DNA of 32,931 nucleotides, taken from contig SKQI01000034.1 of the NCBI GenBank assembly GCA_007119095.1, forward strand, positions 1-32,931, written 5' to 3'. Position 1 is the stretch's first letter. Each line of letters begins with the position of its first letter. Origin of the DNA: Wenzhouxiangella sp. (GTDB lineage: Bacteria > Pseudomonadota > Gammaproteobacteria > Xanthomonadales > Wenzhouxiangellaceae). The notes beneath the pieces are model-generated. The model was given only the letters and a program-made list of their open reading frames with translations. It was not told the DNA's origin and ran no database searches. Shown here in pieces: positions 14,662-21,610 of this stretch. Made by a program: the position numbers and the translations under genes.

Positions 14662-15543
14662 ATCCAAAGCGCTGAAGATATCCGCAATTTGTGCAATGAA
14701 CCCCTGCAAAGCGGACGTTTTTCGCCAAACCATGGCGATAGTGCGGCGCGGGCCTGGCTCACGAAAAGGCCGCACGACCAGGTTTTCGGTGGGGGCCACT
14801 GGCGGCTTGATGGCCAGGGTGGGCATCAAGGTGATACCGGTGTTGGCTGCAACCATCTGACGCAGCGTCTCCATGCTGGTTGCATGGAAATCGAGCTTTT
14901 CGTGCGCGCCGGTCATATGACAGACCTCCAGCGCCTGGTCGCGCAGACAGTGGCCGTCTTCCAGCAGCAATAATTCTTGCTGTTCAAGGTCTTGCAGGTC
15001 GATGAAGGCTTTTGATGCCAGCGGGTGCTGCTCTGGCATGGCAACGACAAAAGGCTCTTCGAAAAGCGCCTGACAGACGAGACGGTCGTCCGGGATTGGC
15101 ATGGCCAGCAGCGCTGCATCCAGTGAGCCGCGTTCCAGCATGTCGATAATGTCCTCTGTCTTTTCCTCGAACAATCGCAGGGTCAAGCGCGGGAAGCGCC
15201 GTCGAATCTCCGGAATGACGTGTGGCAACAGGTAAGGCGCCAAGGTCGGAAAGATACCGAGCCTCAAAGTGCCGGAATCCGGATCCCGCGAGCGACGGGC
15301 AATCGAGCGCATCGCCTCGATGTCATTGAGAATGGATCGGCCGCGCTGGACAATCTCCTCACCAATCGGGGTCAGCATGACCTGACGCGGAGAGCGCTCC
15401 ACCAGCTGCACGCCAAGTTCTTCCTCCAACTTGCGTATCTGCGTGCTCAGGGTCGGTTGACTGACATAGCATTGCTCAGCAGCTTTGCTGAAGTGCCTGA
15501 CATCAGCCAGCGTGACCAGATATTGGATGGCGCGAAAGTTCAT
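14632..15543 (-). CDS. oxyR: hydrogen-peroxide sensing regulator OxyR
   Basis: A 303-residue LysR-type regulator. The N-terminal helix-turn-helix is HFSKAAEQCYVSQPTLSTQIRKLEEELG (about residues 17-44). The redox switch LLEDGHCLRDQALEVC places cysteines at 199 and 208, exactly as in E. coli OxyR, and the following SMETLRQMVAANTGITLMP is also conserved. Oxidation of these cysteines by H2O2 forms a disulphide that turns the protein into an activator of peroxide defence. It is separated by about 720 bp from ahpC-ahpD on the opposite strand, its likely targets. An OxyR-like site lies before ahpC. A good sigma-70 promoter precedes it. Functional assignment is very strong. Confidence 0.95.
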   Translation of the reverse strand: MNFRAIQYLVTLADVRHFSKAAEQCYVSQPTLSTQIRKLEEELGVQLVERSPRQVMLTPIGEEIVQRGRSILNDIEAMRSIARRSRDPDSGTLRLGIFPTLAPYLLPHVIPEIRRRFPRLTLRLFEEKTEDIIDMLERGSLDAALLAMPIPDDRLVCQALFEEPFVVAMPEQHPLASKAFIDLQDLEQQELLLLEDGHCLRDQALEVCHMTGAHEKLDFHATSMETLRQMVAANTGITLMPTLAIKPPVAPTENLVVRPFREPGPRRTIAMVWRKTSALQGFIAQIADIFSALDEELLKPPPA

Positions 15544-15572
15544 TGCCTGAAAATCATTCTCAACATGGTCGA

Positions 15573-15601
15573 ATTGTTGTGGCCTGAAGCACAGATGTCA
15601 A
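15573..15601 (-). promoter_or_regulatory. promoter of oxyR
   Basis: On the minus strand TTGACA (15601-15596) is a perfect -35. A 17-bp spacer leads to AACAAT (15578-15573) as -10. Transcription would start near 15566, giving a leader of about 23 nt to the oxyR ATG. CAGG a few bases before the ATG is a weak ribosome-binding site. Confidence 0.55.
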
Positions 15602-15733
15602 TCGAGCAGGGACTGTCATTTCAGCTGGCGCAGGGTCGATGACCAGCCTTGCGCCATTTCCTTCGAGAACATTGATACCGAGGGCGAAAAACTCGTGTGA
15701 ACGCCCGGGAGGCGCGGAGGCATTGCCTGAGGG

Positions 15734-16099
15734 TTGTCCGAATCTGCTGTCGATCCCGATGGCTGGCCGTTCAGTATTCGCTCCGCCATGGCAAGCTTCT
15801 GCCGCGAAATGAGCTCGAGACCGTCCCTTTCTGGGACCCAAGCATCAATTGATTCCTTGTCGCGCTACTTGAGCCTCGTCACTCAGGGAGGATCTCCATA
15901 CTATCAGTGCTTCATTTGGCACATTAGCCACGAGTCTCTGCGAACGGCAATTTCCGATCAGGACGGCGTTTTTCGATTCCAGGGCTTTGGGCCGGGCAGG
16001 CGCAGCTTGCTGGTTCATGCAGAAGGTTTCAGCAGGTTCCGGAAAGATCTGGACGAGAACGCGGCGAATCTGGTGATCCAGTTGGAACCCGATGTTTGA
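15734..16099 (+). pseudogene. possible remnant of a carboxypeptidase-regulatory-like domain protein
   Basis: This lies in the 15544-16264 gap, which holds no confident gene. The ORF opens with a TTG directly after an in-frame TGA and has no ribosome-binding site. Its start contains SAVDPDGWPFS and its end TAISDQDGVFRFQGFGPGRRSLLVHAEGF. These look like the first and later strands of a CarboxypepD_reg-type beta-sandwich (D-x-x-G-x-P ... D-x-D-G-x-F-x-F-x-G). The roughly 70 residues in between (MASFCREMSS...) do not look like a normal protein. The stop is followed at once by a hairpin (16101-16129). I read this as a decayed gene end, with low confidence. A minus-strand ORF (15560-15841) overlaps it and cannot be excluded. 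Confidence 0.25.
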
Positions 16100-16100
16100 G

Positions 16101-16129
16101 TGGTTGACGGGGCAAAGCCCCGAAAACCA
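16101..16129. repeat. hairpin after the remnant ORF
   Basis: TGGTT-GAC-GGGGC-AAA-GCCCC-GAA-AACCA forms a symmetrical stem with two paired blocks of 5 bp around a 3/3 internal loop. It begins directly after the TGA at 16097-16099 and ends 4 bp before the OxyR-like site. There is no T tract, so it is not a standard terminator. Confidence 0.45.
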
Positions 16130-16133
16130 CGCG

Positions 16134-16170
16134 ATAGGCTTTTGTTATCGCAGCCATTGAAAAATGAAAT
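16134..16170 (+). promoter_or_regulatory. OxyR-like binding site and ahpC promoter
   Basis: The OxyR consensus is ATAG-N7-CTAT-N7-ATAG-N7-CTAT. Here ATAG, TTAT, ATTG and AAAT occur with exactly 7 bases between each, 12 of 16 positions matching. A promoter TTGTTA (16142-16147), 17 nt, TGAAAT (16165-16170) overlaps it. Transcription would begin near 16177. OxyR binding is inferred from the site and the neighbouring oxyR gene. Confidence 0.45.
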
Positions 16171-16198
16171 TTGATTTCCTTGCCCAGGGACCCACCTC

Positions 16199-16248
16199 GG
16201 GTACTGTTCGCGAACGCTTTCGGGCGTTCTTTTTTTTGCGTCGTACCC
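16199..16248 (+). terminator. terminator-like hairpin within the ahpC leader
   Basis: GAACGC (16212-16217) pairs with GCGTTC (16224-16229) and is followed by eight or more T residues ending at 16237. An outer helix GGGTAC (16199-16204) with GTACCC (16243-16248) encloses it. The ahpC ribosome-binding site AAGGAGAG starts at 16250, only 2 nt after the outer helix. There is too little room for an ahpC promoter downstream, so the ahpC mRNA should carry this structure. It could be an attenuator, or a terminator that only shields ahpC from upstream reading. Confidence 0.6.
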
Positions 16249-16264
16249 CAAGGAGAGTAATTTT

Positions 16265-16804
16265 ATGTTGACCATCGGAGACAAGTTTCCGAACTACAAC
16301 CTGAAGGCAACCGTCGGCACCGACATTGATTCGGCTTTTACCGATCTGAGCAACGACAGCTTTGCCGGCAAATGGCAACTGGTTTTCTTCTATCCGAAGG
16401 ACTTCACCTTTGTTTGCCCCACCGAGATCAAGGCTTACAGCGATCTGAAAGACGAATTTGCCGATCGCGATTGTGAAGTGCTTGCCGCCAGCACTGATTC
16501 GGAGTTTGTCCATATGGCATGGCGCAAGAGCCATGACGATTTGCGCGATCTGCAAATCCCGATGCTTGCCGATATCAAGCGTGAGCTCTCCAGCGAGCTT
16601 GGGATTCTGCATCCGGAAGAGGGCGTGGCGATGCGCGCGACTTTCCTGGTGGATCCGCAGGGAATCATCCGTCACGTTTCCGTGACCGACATGAATGTCG
16701 GGCGTAACCCCAAGGAAACACTGCGGATTCTGGATGCGCTTCAGTCTGATGAGCTGTGCCCGTGTAACTGGCAGCCGGGTCAGGATCATCTGAAGGCAGC
16801 CTGA
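16265..16804 (+). CDS. ahpC: alkyl hydroperoxide reductase AhpC (AhpD-dependent type)
   Basis: A 179-residue 2-Cys peroxiredoxin that reduces H2O2, organic peroxides and possibly peroxynitrite in the cytoplasm. The peroxidatic cysteine is Cys51 in FYPKDFTFVCPTEI. The C-terminal ELCPCNWQPG has two cysteines (165 and 167), like the Mycobacterium tuberculosis AhpC, which is reduced by AhpD rather than AhpF. The next gene is indeed ahpD, and no ahpF is present. A strong AAGGAGAG ribosome-binding site fixes the start. Regulation by the nearby OxyR is likely given the site at 16134-16170. The 5' leader carries a terminator-like hairpin. Confidence 0.96.
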   Translation: MLTIGDKFPNYNLKATVGTDIDSAFTDLSNDSFAGKWQLVFFYPKDFTFVCPTEIKAYSDLKDEFADRDCEVLAASTDSEFVHMAWRKSHDDLRDLQIPMLADIKRELSSELGILHPEEGVAMRATFLVDPQGIIRHVSVTDMNVGRNPKETLRILDALQSDELCPCNWQPGQDHLKAA

Positions 16805-16819
16805 GCCTGGTCCAAAGAT

Positions 16820-16855
16820 CCGGCGGCCACCGGGCTGCCGGGTCTGTTCTTTTTC
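16820..16855 (+). terminator. terminator-like hairpin between ahpC and ahpD
   Basis: CCGGCGGCC-ACCG-GGCTGCCGG is a 9-bp stem with one G-U pair. It is followed after a few bases by the T-rich TCTGTTCTTTTTCT. It probably causes partial termination, so that ahpC is expressed above ahpD. Confidence 0.55.
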
Positions 16856-16885
16856 TACTACCAATCAGGTTCAGGAGTAATTTAA

Positions 16886-17440
16886 ATGAGCATAGACACC
16901 TTCAAGCGCCAGATCCCGGACTATGCCAAGGATCTGCGGGTCAATCTTGGCAATGTTCTTGATGTCGAACAAGCTGGCGGCATGAACGAACAGCAGGTAT
17001 GGGGAACGGCCCTGGCGACTGCGATCGCCTGCCGCAATTCGGACTTGATCGAAGCCATCACGCAGGCTGCAGCAGCCCATCTCGATGAGAATTGGCTCAA
17101 TGCCAGCCGCTCTGCCGCGGCTATCATGGGCATGAACAATATCTACTATCGCTTCGTCCATCTGGCATCAAACGATGAGTACGCGAAACTGCCGGCCAAA
17201 CTGCGCATGACGGTGATTGGCAATCCAGGCATCGACAAGGTTGATTTCGAGTTGTTGTCGCTCGCGGTTTCAGCAATCAACGGATGCGGCATGTGTGTTG
17301 ACAGCCATGAACAAATCCTCAAAAAAGGCGGCGTGTCCAGCGAAGTCATTCAACATGCTGTCCGGATTGCATCAGTGATTCATGCTGTCGCAGGGGTGAT
17401 GGATACCCACAAGGTCAGCGAGCTGTCCCGAGCTGCCTGA
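16886..17440 (+). CDS. ahpD: alkylhydroperoxidase AhpD
   Basis: A 184-residue AhpD-family protein. The redox centre NGCGMCVDSHEQ gives Cys134, Cys137 and His141, matching the C-x-x-C-x-x-x-H motif of the family. In M. tuberculosis AhpD the residue before the second cysteine is His132; here it is Met136, as in many proteobacterial AhpD proteins. AhpD reduces the disulphide of AhpC, receiving electrons from a dihydrolipoamide-dependent chain in mycobacteria. The AGGAG ribosome-binding site lies 9 nt upstream. It follows ahpC by 81 nt across a terminator-like hairpin. A strong terminator follows the gene. Confidence 0.95.
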   Translation: MSIDTFKRQIPDYAKDLRVNLGNVLDVEQAGGMNEQQVWGTALATAIACRNSDLIEAITQAAAAHLDENWLNASRSAAAIMGMNNIYYRFVHLASNDEYAKLPAKLRMTVIGNPGIDKVDFELLSLAVSAINGCGMCVDSHEQILKKGGVSSEVIQHAVRIASVIHAVAGVMDTHKVSELSRAA

Positions 17441-17487
17441 GGGCACAACGCTTTGCCCATCCGGGTTGCTTACCTTTGAAAATTGGA

Positions 17488-17525
17488 GGCGCGCATCGTC
17501 GGGTGACGGGGCGCGCCTTTGTTCT
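17488..17525 (+). terminator. terminator after ahpD
   Basis: GGCGCGC (17488-17494) pairs with GCGCGCC (17511-17517), with an inner CGTC-GGGT-GACG helix, followed by TTTGTTCTC. It ends the ahpC-ahpD transcript. Confidence 0.75.
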
Positions 17526-17575
17526 CGTGAGCTGATGAATGCAGGAGCCTTGCCGGATTCGTCTTTGCAGCGCTT

Positions 17576-17581
17576 TATAAT
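17576..17581 (+). promoter_or_regulatory. -10 element of a probably leaderless promoter (thioesterase)
   Basis: A perfect TATAAT is followed by exactly 6 nt and then the ATG at 17588. Since transcription usually begins about 7 nt after the -10, the mRNA would start at or next to the ATG. No good -35 is visible. The same geometry occurs before xseA. Confidence 0.5.
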
Positions 17582-17587
17582 GCTAGG

Positions 17588-17971
17588 ATGATGGAGCCCA
17601 GCGATCGGACCGACCAGGCCAGAACCAGAATCACCAAACTGGTGTTTCCCCAGGATACCAATCCGTTGGGAACGCTCTACGGTGGGACGGCGCTGCAGTG
17701 GATGGATGAGGTGGCTTTTCTGGCGGCTACTCGATTTGCCCGGCGCCAGGTCGTCACGGTCTCTATGGATCGGGTCGACTTCAAGGTGCCGATACCGCAA
17801 GGTTCCATTGTCGAGCTGGTTGGTGACATCATCCGCGTTGGTCGAACATCCATGGTTGTTCAGGTGCGCATCCTGCTGGAGGATGCGATGGTTGGCACCC
17901 AGGAACTGGCGATCGAAGGCAACCTGGTGATGGTGGCTGTTGATCAAGACATGAAGCCTGCTGCGCTCTGA
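17588..17971 (+). CDS. acyl-CoA thioesterase, YciA-like hotdog fold
   Basis: A 127-residue single-hotdog-domain protein that hydrolyses acyl-CoA thioesters. The family pattern is clear: VFPQDTNPLGTLYGGTALQWMDEVA holds the N-x-x-G-x-x-x-GG turn and the acidic residue at the start of the central helix. VVTVSMDRVDFKVPIPQGSIVEL and GRTSMVVQVRILLED follow. The C-terminus KPAAL resembles the KPRALP end of E. coli YciA. Its substrate range is unknown. The start may be either of two adjacent ATGs (17588, 17591), both just downstream of TATAAT, suggesting a leaderless mRNA. The GGDEF gene begins 2 nt after its stop, so the two are co-expressed. Confidence 0.9.
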   Translation: MMEPSDRTDQARTRITKLVFPQDTNPLGTLYGGTALQWMDEVAFLAATRFARRQVVTVSMDRVDFKVPIPQGSIVELVGDIIRVGRTSMVVQVRILLEDAMVGTQELAIEGNLVMVAVDQDMKPAAL

Positions 17972-17973
17972 AT

Positions 17974-19353
17974 ATGGGTGGCTCTGACGGGAATTTGTCC
18001 GGGCCTATGCCGGCGCTACCGCCAGGACCTGCCTGGCTGTCGCTTGCAATTGCCTTGGTCGCGGCCGCCTGCATGGCGATTCTGGTCGAGCACATCCACA
18101 ATATCGAGCAGGACAGATCGCTACAGGCAGATCGAAATGCCGCCATTCAGCAGGCTGCCGCCCTTCGTGCGCGGATCGAGGCCGAACTGAGCGCCAGCAT
18201 TTTTGCCGCAACCGGGCTGGTCGGCTATGTCGCAGCCCATGAGGATTTCCTCGACCCGGTCCGGGTCAATGCCGCCCTTGCTGCGATTTATCAATATGGG
18301 CGACACCTTCGAAACGTGGCCCTGGCACCCGATAACGTCCTCAGCTACGTATATCCGATAGCGGGCAATGAAGCCGCGGTTGGTTTGGACTATCGTTCCA
18401 ACCCTGAACAGTGGTCGGAAGTTGAAAGAGCCATGGAAATCCAAAGCAGTGTTCTGGCCGGGCCGTTGGACTTGGTTCAAGGAGGGCGCGGCTTGATCAA
18501 TCGAACGCCAGTCTATCTGCGTGACGGTCGCTACTGGGGGTTGCTGAGTGTCGTTATCGATTCGGATTCCTTGTTTGCGTTGCTGGGCGATGAAATCACT
18601 GAAGGCCGACGTTTCGCGCTGCGCTGGCAAGCATCAAGCCTTAGAGCCGGGCAGCCGGTGGCCGGTGAACCGTCCGTTTTCGAACAGGACCACGTCTCGC
18701 TGGCTTTTCCCGTGCCGGGAGGCGAGTGGGAACTTGCCGTAACCAGCCGGTCTTCACAGGATGCCGGCTTGAATCAACTGCGCTGGTACCGTGCCGGTGG
18801 ACATCTTTTCGCTCTCCTGGTGGCCAGCCTGCTATTTATTGCGCTTAGAGAGCGCCGCGTGATTGCGCAACTGGCGTTGACCGATCAATTGACCGGGCTG
18901 CCCAACCGTCGAGCCTTTCAGCGCCAGCTTGCGCGAGCGATACGCCATGCTCAGCGGCAGGATGTGCCGTTCGCCCTGGTTTACGTGGATCTGGACGGTT
19001 TCAAGGCCATCAATGATCGGTCAGGACACGCTCATGGTGATCGTATTCTCAGGATCTTGTCAGAACGCATGCGGCGAGCGCTCGATAAGCAGGCAATGCT
19101 GGCAAGGATAGGCGGCGACGAGTTCGTGTTCCTGTTGCCGGATGTTGGTGACGTCAGCACGGCGAATGATCGATCAGAACCCGCCGTTCTGGCAGTTCGC
19201 CAGTCGATTGAAGGACTGGATGCGGATATTTCGCTGGATGCCACCGTAGGTGTTGCCATCTATCCGGCGGATGGTCAGTCGGCTGAAGCGCTGCTTAGCA
19301 CGGCTGATGGGCGAATGTACGAGGCCAAAGCCCGAGTCAGCTATACCCGCTAA
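17974..19353 (+). CDS. CHASE-GGDEF diguanylate cyclase
   Basis: A 459-residue membrane sensor. A membrane helix (about residues 21-38) precedes a periplasmic domain of about 230 residues that fits CHASE (for example HLRNVALAPDNVLSYVYPIAGNE and GLINRTPVYLRDGRYWGLLSVVID). A second helix (about 277-291) leads to a cytoplasmic GGDEF domain with DQLTGLPNRRAF and an intact active site RIGGDEFVFLL (GGDEF at 380-384). It should make cyclic di-GMP in response to a small extracellular signal. The RxxD inhibitory site expected at 371-374 reads DKQA, so product feedback through the I-site is absent. It is co-expressed with the thioesterase and overlaps the convergent yfcC end by 17 bp. Confidence 0.92.
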   Translation: MGGSDGNLSGPMPALPPGPAWLSLAIALVAAACMAILVEHIHNIEQDRSLQADRNAAIQQAAALRARIEAELSASIFAATGLVGYVAAHEDFLDPVRVNAALAAIYQYGRHLRNVALAPDNVLSYVYPIAGNEAAVGLDYRSNPEQWSEVERAMEIQSSVLAGPLDLVQGGRGLINRTPVYLRDGRYWGLLSVVIDSDSLFALLGDEITEGRRFALRWQASSLRAGQPVAGEPSVFEQDHVSLAFPVPGGEWELAVTSRSSQDAGLNQLRWYRAGGHLFALLVASLLFIALRERRVIAQLALTDQLTGLPNRRAFQRQLARAIRHAQRQDVPFALVYVDLDGFKAINDRSGHAHGDRILRILSERMRRALDKQAMLARIGGDEFVFLLPDVGDVSTANDRSEPAVLAVRQSIEGLDADISLDATVGVAIYPADGQSAEALLSTADGRMYEAKARVSYTR

Positions 19354-20806
19354 GCACGGCAAAGCCGATAAAAGCGAGCGCCAGGACCACATACAGTCCA
19401 AGAATCGGCAGTATCCATCGGGCCCAGATGGCCCAGTCTATGCGCGCAGCCCCAAGCACGCCCATCAGCGTGGCCGAGGTTGGAATGATCAGGTTTGTCA
19501 GGCTATCCCCAAGCTGAAAACAGAGCACCGTGACCTGTCGCTGAACGCCCACCAGGTCACCCAGCGGTGCCATCAGCGGCATCGTCAGCGCTGCCTGTCC
19601 GGAGCCCGAGGGCACCAGGAAATTGATCAGGCTTTGGACAAAGAACATAAGCCAGGCCGATATCAGTTCTGGTACCTGGCTCAGTCCTGATGCCAGGAAG
19701 AACAGGATGGTGTTCATTACCGATGGCTGGCTTGGGTCGGTGCCGCCGAGGAGCAGCACCAGGCCCTTGGCCATGCCCACAACCAGTACTGCGGGAATCA
19801 GTCCTGCCGCGCCGTCCCGGAAGGCGCTGGCCAGTTGGTTGGCGGTCATGCGATGCGGGCCGGGGAGAAGATAGATCAGCCCTATGGCCAGCCCCATGGT
19901 GAAAAACTGGGTGGCAATCTCGGGGATGAAGTATTGATGTTCAATCACCCCCCAGATAACCCAGGCCACCCCGGCCGCGATAATCAGCAGGGCCAACGCA
20001 TCACGCCCGGAGAAGCTGGCCGTTGCATCGGCCCCTGCCTGTTGCCGACGAAAATACTCATCGGTGTTATGACAGGGGGACAGCTCCGGACGGGCATGAA
20101 CGCGCCGCGCCCACCACAACGTGATTGCCATCCCGACCAGCGTGAACACGATCCACATGACAATGCGCAAAGGCGCACCCGACAGGATCGGAAGGTCAGC
20201 GATTCCCTGGGCAATGGCGACGTTGAACGGATTCATCCAGCTGGCCGCGAATCCGACTCGAGAAGCGACGAACGTAACCAGAACTGCTGTAATGGCGTCG
20301 TAGCCCAGGCGGACAATGATGGGGGCGAGCAGGAGTACGAAAGCGATCGTTTCCTCACTCATGCCAAAAATCGCGCCGCCCAGTGAAAACAGGAAAAAGA
20401 GCAGCGGCAGCACCAGAATAGGGTCTTTTTCCGTGCGCAAGATCAGGGTACGTACACCGCGATCTATGCAGCCGGTCTGCATGATGATGCCGAATGCCCC
20501 TCCGACAACCAGCAGAAAACCCATGATGCCGATGGCGGCCGAGTGCCGGCTGCCCGATACCAGCCCTTCAAACGGCGCGTTGAGAAAACCGACCCGTTCC
20601 GGGTCGGCCTTGAACAACGCTGTGCCCGGAGCACCGGCATCGTCAACGCTGAAGCTGGAAATATCAACCGGCAGCGTGCGGCCTTCGGCATCGATTTCGA
20701 CGACGAAACTGCCGGCCGGCACGATGAAGCTAAGTGCCACCAGGCTCAACGCCACCAGGAACAGGATGATCAAAGTGTCCGGTGTCTTTCGCGCCTCGGT
20801 GGTCAT
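19337..20806 (-). CDS. yfcC: YfcC family (DcuC-type) membrane carrier
   Basis: The track start at 20947 is too far upstream. The ATG at 20806 has GGGAGA about 8 nt before it and gives 489 residues starting MTTEARKTPDTLIILF, which aligns with the E. coli YfcC N-terminus. The protein has about 12 membrane helices and very conserved family segments such as RLGYDAITAVLVTFVASRVG, SWMNPFNVAIAQGIA and SGSGQAALTMPLMAPLGDLV. YfcC belongs to the ion-transporter/DcuC group and is thought to carry carboxylates or amino-acid-related anions; the natural substrate is not well defined. It is divergent from rlmE and convergent with the GGDEF gene. TATACT at 20868-20863 may be its -10. Confidence 0.92.
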   Translation of the reverse strand: MTTEARKTPDTLIILFLVALSLVALSFIVPAGSFVVEIDAEGRTLPVDISSFSVDDAGAPGTALFKADPERVGFLNAPFEGLVSGSRHSAAIGIMGFLLVVGGAFGIIMQTGCIDRGVRTLILRTEKDPILVLPLLFFLFSLGGAIFGMSEETIAFVLLLAPIIVRLGYDAITAVLVTFVASRVGFAASWMNPFNVAIAQGIADLPILSGAPLRIVMWIVFTLVGMAITLWWARRVHARPELSPCHNTDEYFRRQQAGADATASFSGRDALALLIIAAGVAWVIWGVIEHQYFIPEIATQFFTMGLAIGLIYLLPGPHRMTANQLASAFRDGAAGLIPAVLVVGMAKGLVLLLGGTDPSQPSVMNTILFFLASGLSQVPELISAWLMFFVQSLINFLVPSGSGQAALTMPLMAPLGDLVGVQRQVTVLCFQLGDSLTNLIIPTSATLMGVLGAARIDWAIWARWILPILGLYVVLALAFIGFAVLSGYS

Positions 20807-20862
20807 CTCATCTCCCAGCGGCCGTGGATTCGGCGTTGTCTCGCCACGTTTGAAGGGCACCA

Positions 20863-20868
20863 AGTATA
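20863..20868 (-). promoter_or_regulatory. candidate -10 of yfcC
   Basis: TATACT on the minus strand matches TATAAT in five of six positions. It lies 57 bp upstream of the yfcC ATG. No good -35 was found, so this is tentative. Confidence 0.3.
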
Positions 20869-20893
20869 GTCGGCGTGGCCCGGCCGGGTTGCC

Positions 20894-20902
20894 TGCTAGA
20901 AT
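20894..20902 (+). promoter_or_regulatory. extended -10 promoter of rlmE
   Basis: TGcTAGAAT, identical to the element before prpB, lies 35 bp upstream of the rlmE ATG. It would start transcription near 20909. The -35 region is poor, which extended -10 promoters tolerate. Confidence 0.45.
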
Positions 20903-20936
20903 GACGGCGTTCGGAAAGAGCACGTTAAACGAGATC

Positions 20937-21551
20937 ATGTCGTCCAAGAGCTGGAGAGCGCGGCAGGAAAGTGATCCCTATGTCCGCAAGGCCAGGGAAT
21001 CGGGTTACCGCGCTCGAGCTGCATTCAAGCTGATCGAGCTCGATGAGCGGGATCGCCTTTTTGAAGGGGGCAGCCGAGTGGTGGATCTGGGGGCGGCTCC
21101 GGGCAGTTGGTCGCAGGTGGCACGCGAGCGGCTCGGCGAGGACGCCCGGATTTTCGCGCTCGATCTGTTGCCCATGGAGCCGATCCCGGGAGTCGACTTC
21201 CTCATTGGCGATTTCCGCGAGAATGAAGTCCTCGAGCAGCTGGAGGAATTGCTGCAGGGCAGTAAGGTTGACCTTGTACTGTCGGACATGGCCCCCAATC
21301 TATCGGGGATAGCGCCATCAGACCAGGCGCGCTCGGTCTACCTGGCTGAATTGGCCCTGGATTTTGCCCGCTCCTGGCTGGATATTTCCGGAAAACTGGT
21401 GGTCAAAGTTTTCCAGGGGGCGGGCTTTGACGAGCTGCTCACTGAGTTCAGGCGAACATTCAAGACGGTAAAGATCCGCAAACCGGCGGCCTCCAGGTCA
21501 GAAAGCAGGGAGGTATATCTGGTTGGGATAAGCCTGAAGGCCGGGGCCTGA
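20937..21551 (+). CDS. rlmE: 23S rRNA 2'-O-methyltransferase RlmE (FtsJ/RrmJ)
   Basis: The track ORF (20316) is an artefact of antisense reading through yfcC; the gene starts at the ATG at 20937 and encodes 204 residues, like the 209-residue E. coli enzyme. RlmE methylates the 2'-O of U2552 in the 23S rRNA A-loop, a late step in large-subunit assembly. The SAM motif VVDLGAAPGSWSQVA is present, and the catalytic K-D-K-E tetrad can be placed in AFKLIELDE, LSDMAPNLSG, KLVVKVFQGAGF and SESREVYLV. It precedes ftsH as in most gammaproteobacteria, 59 nt away, with a possible separate ftsH promoter between. Confidence 0.96.
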   Translation: MSSKSWRARQESDPYVRKARESGYRARAAFKLIELDERDRLFEGGSRVVDLGAAPGSWSQVARERLGEDARIFALDLLPMEPIPGVDFLIGDFRENEVLEQLEELLQGSKVDLVLSDMAPNLSGIAPSDQARSVYLAELALDFARSWLDISGKLVVKVFQGAGFDELLTEFRRTFKTVKIRKPAASRSESREVYLVGISLKAGA

Positions 21552-21564
21552 CCAGCCAATCGGC

Positions 21565-21570
21565 TACAAT
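21565..21570 (+). promoter_or_regulatory. candidate -10 of ftsH
   Basis: TACAAT lies 40 bp upstream of the ftsH start in the short rlmE-ftsH gap. It matches the consensus in five of six positions. No clear -35 or heat-shock promoter was recognised. Confidence 0.3.
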
Positions 21571-21610
21571 GACGAGATTCTGTCGCCCACAGCACTGACG
21601 GAGACGCACT

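Noticed and set aside
15560-15841. 93-aa minus ORF upstream of oxyR
   Set aside because: No recognisable motif, no ribosome-binding site, and it covers the good oxyR promoter. Kept only as a possibility in the gap description.
20316-20936. 207-residue N-terminal extension of rlmE in the track
   Set aside because: It reads antisense through yfcC. RlmE homology starts exactly at the ATG at 20937.
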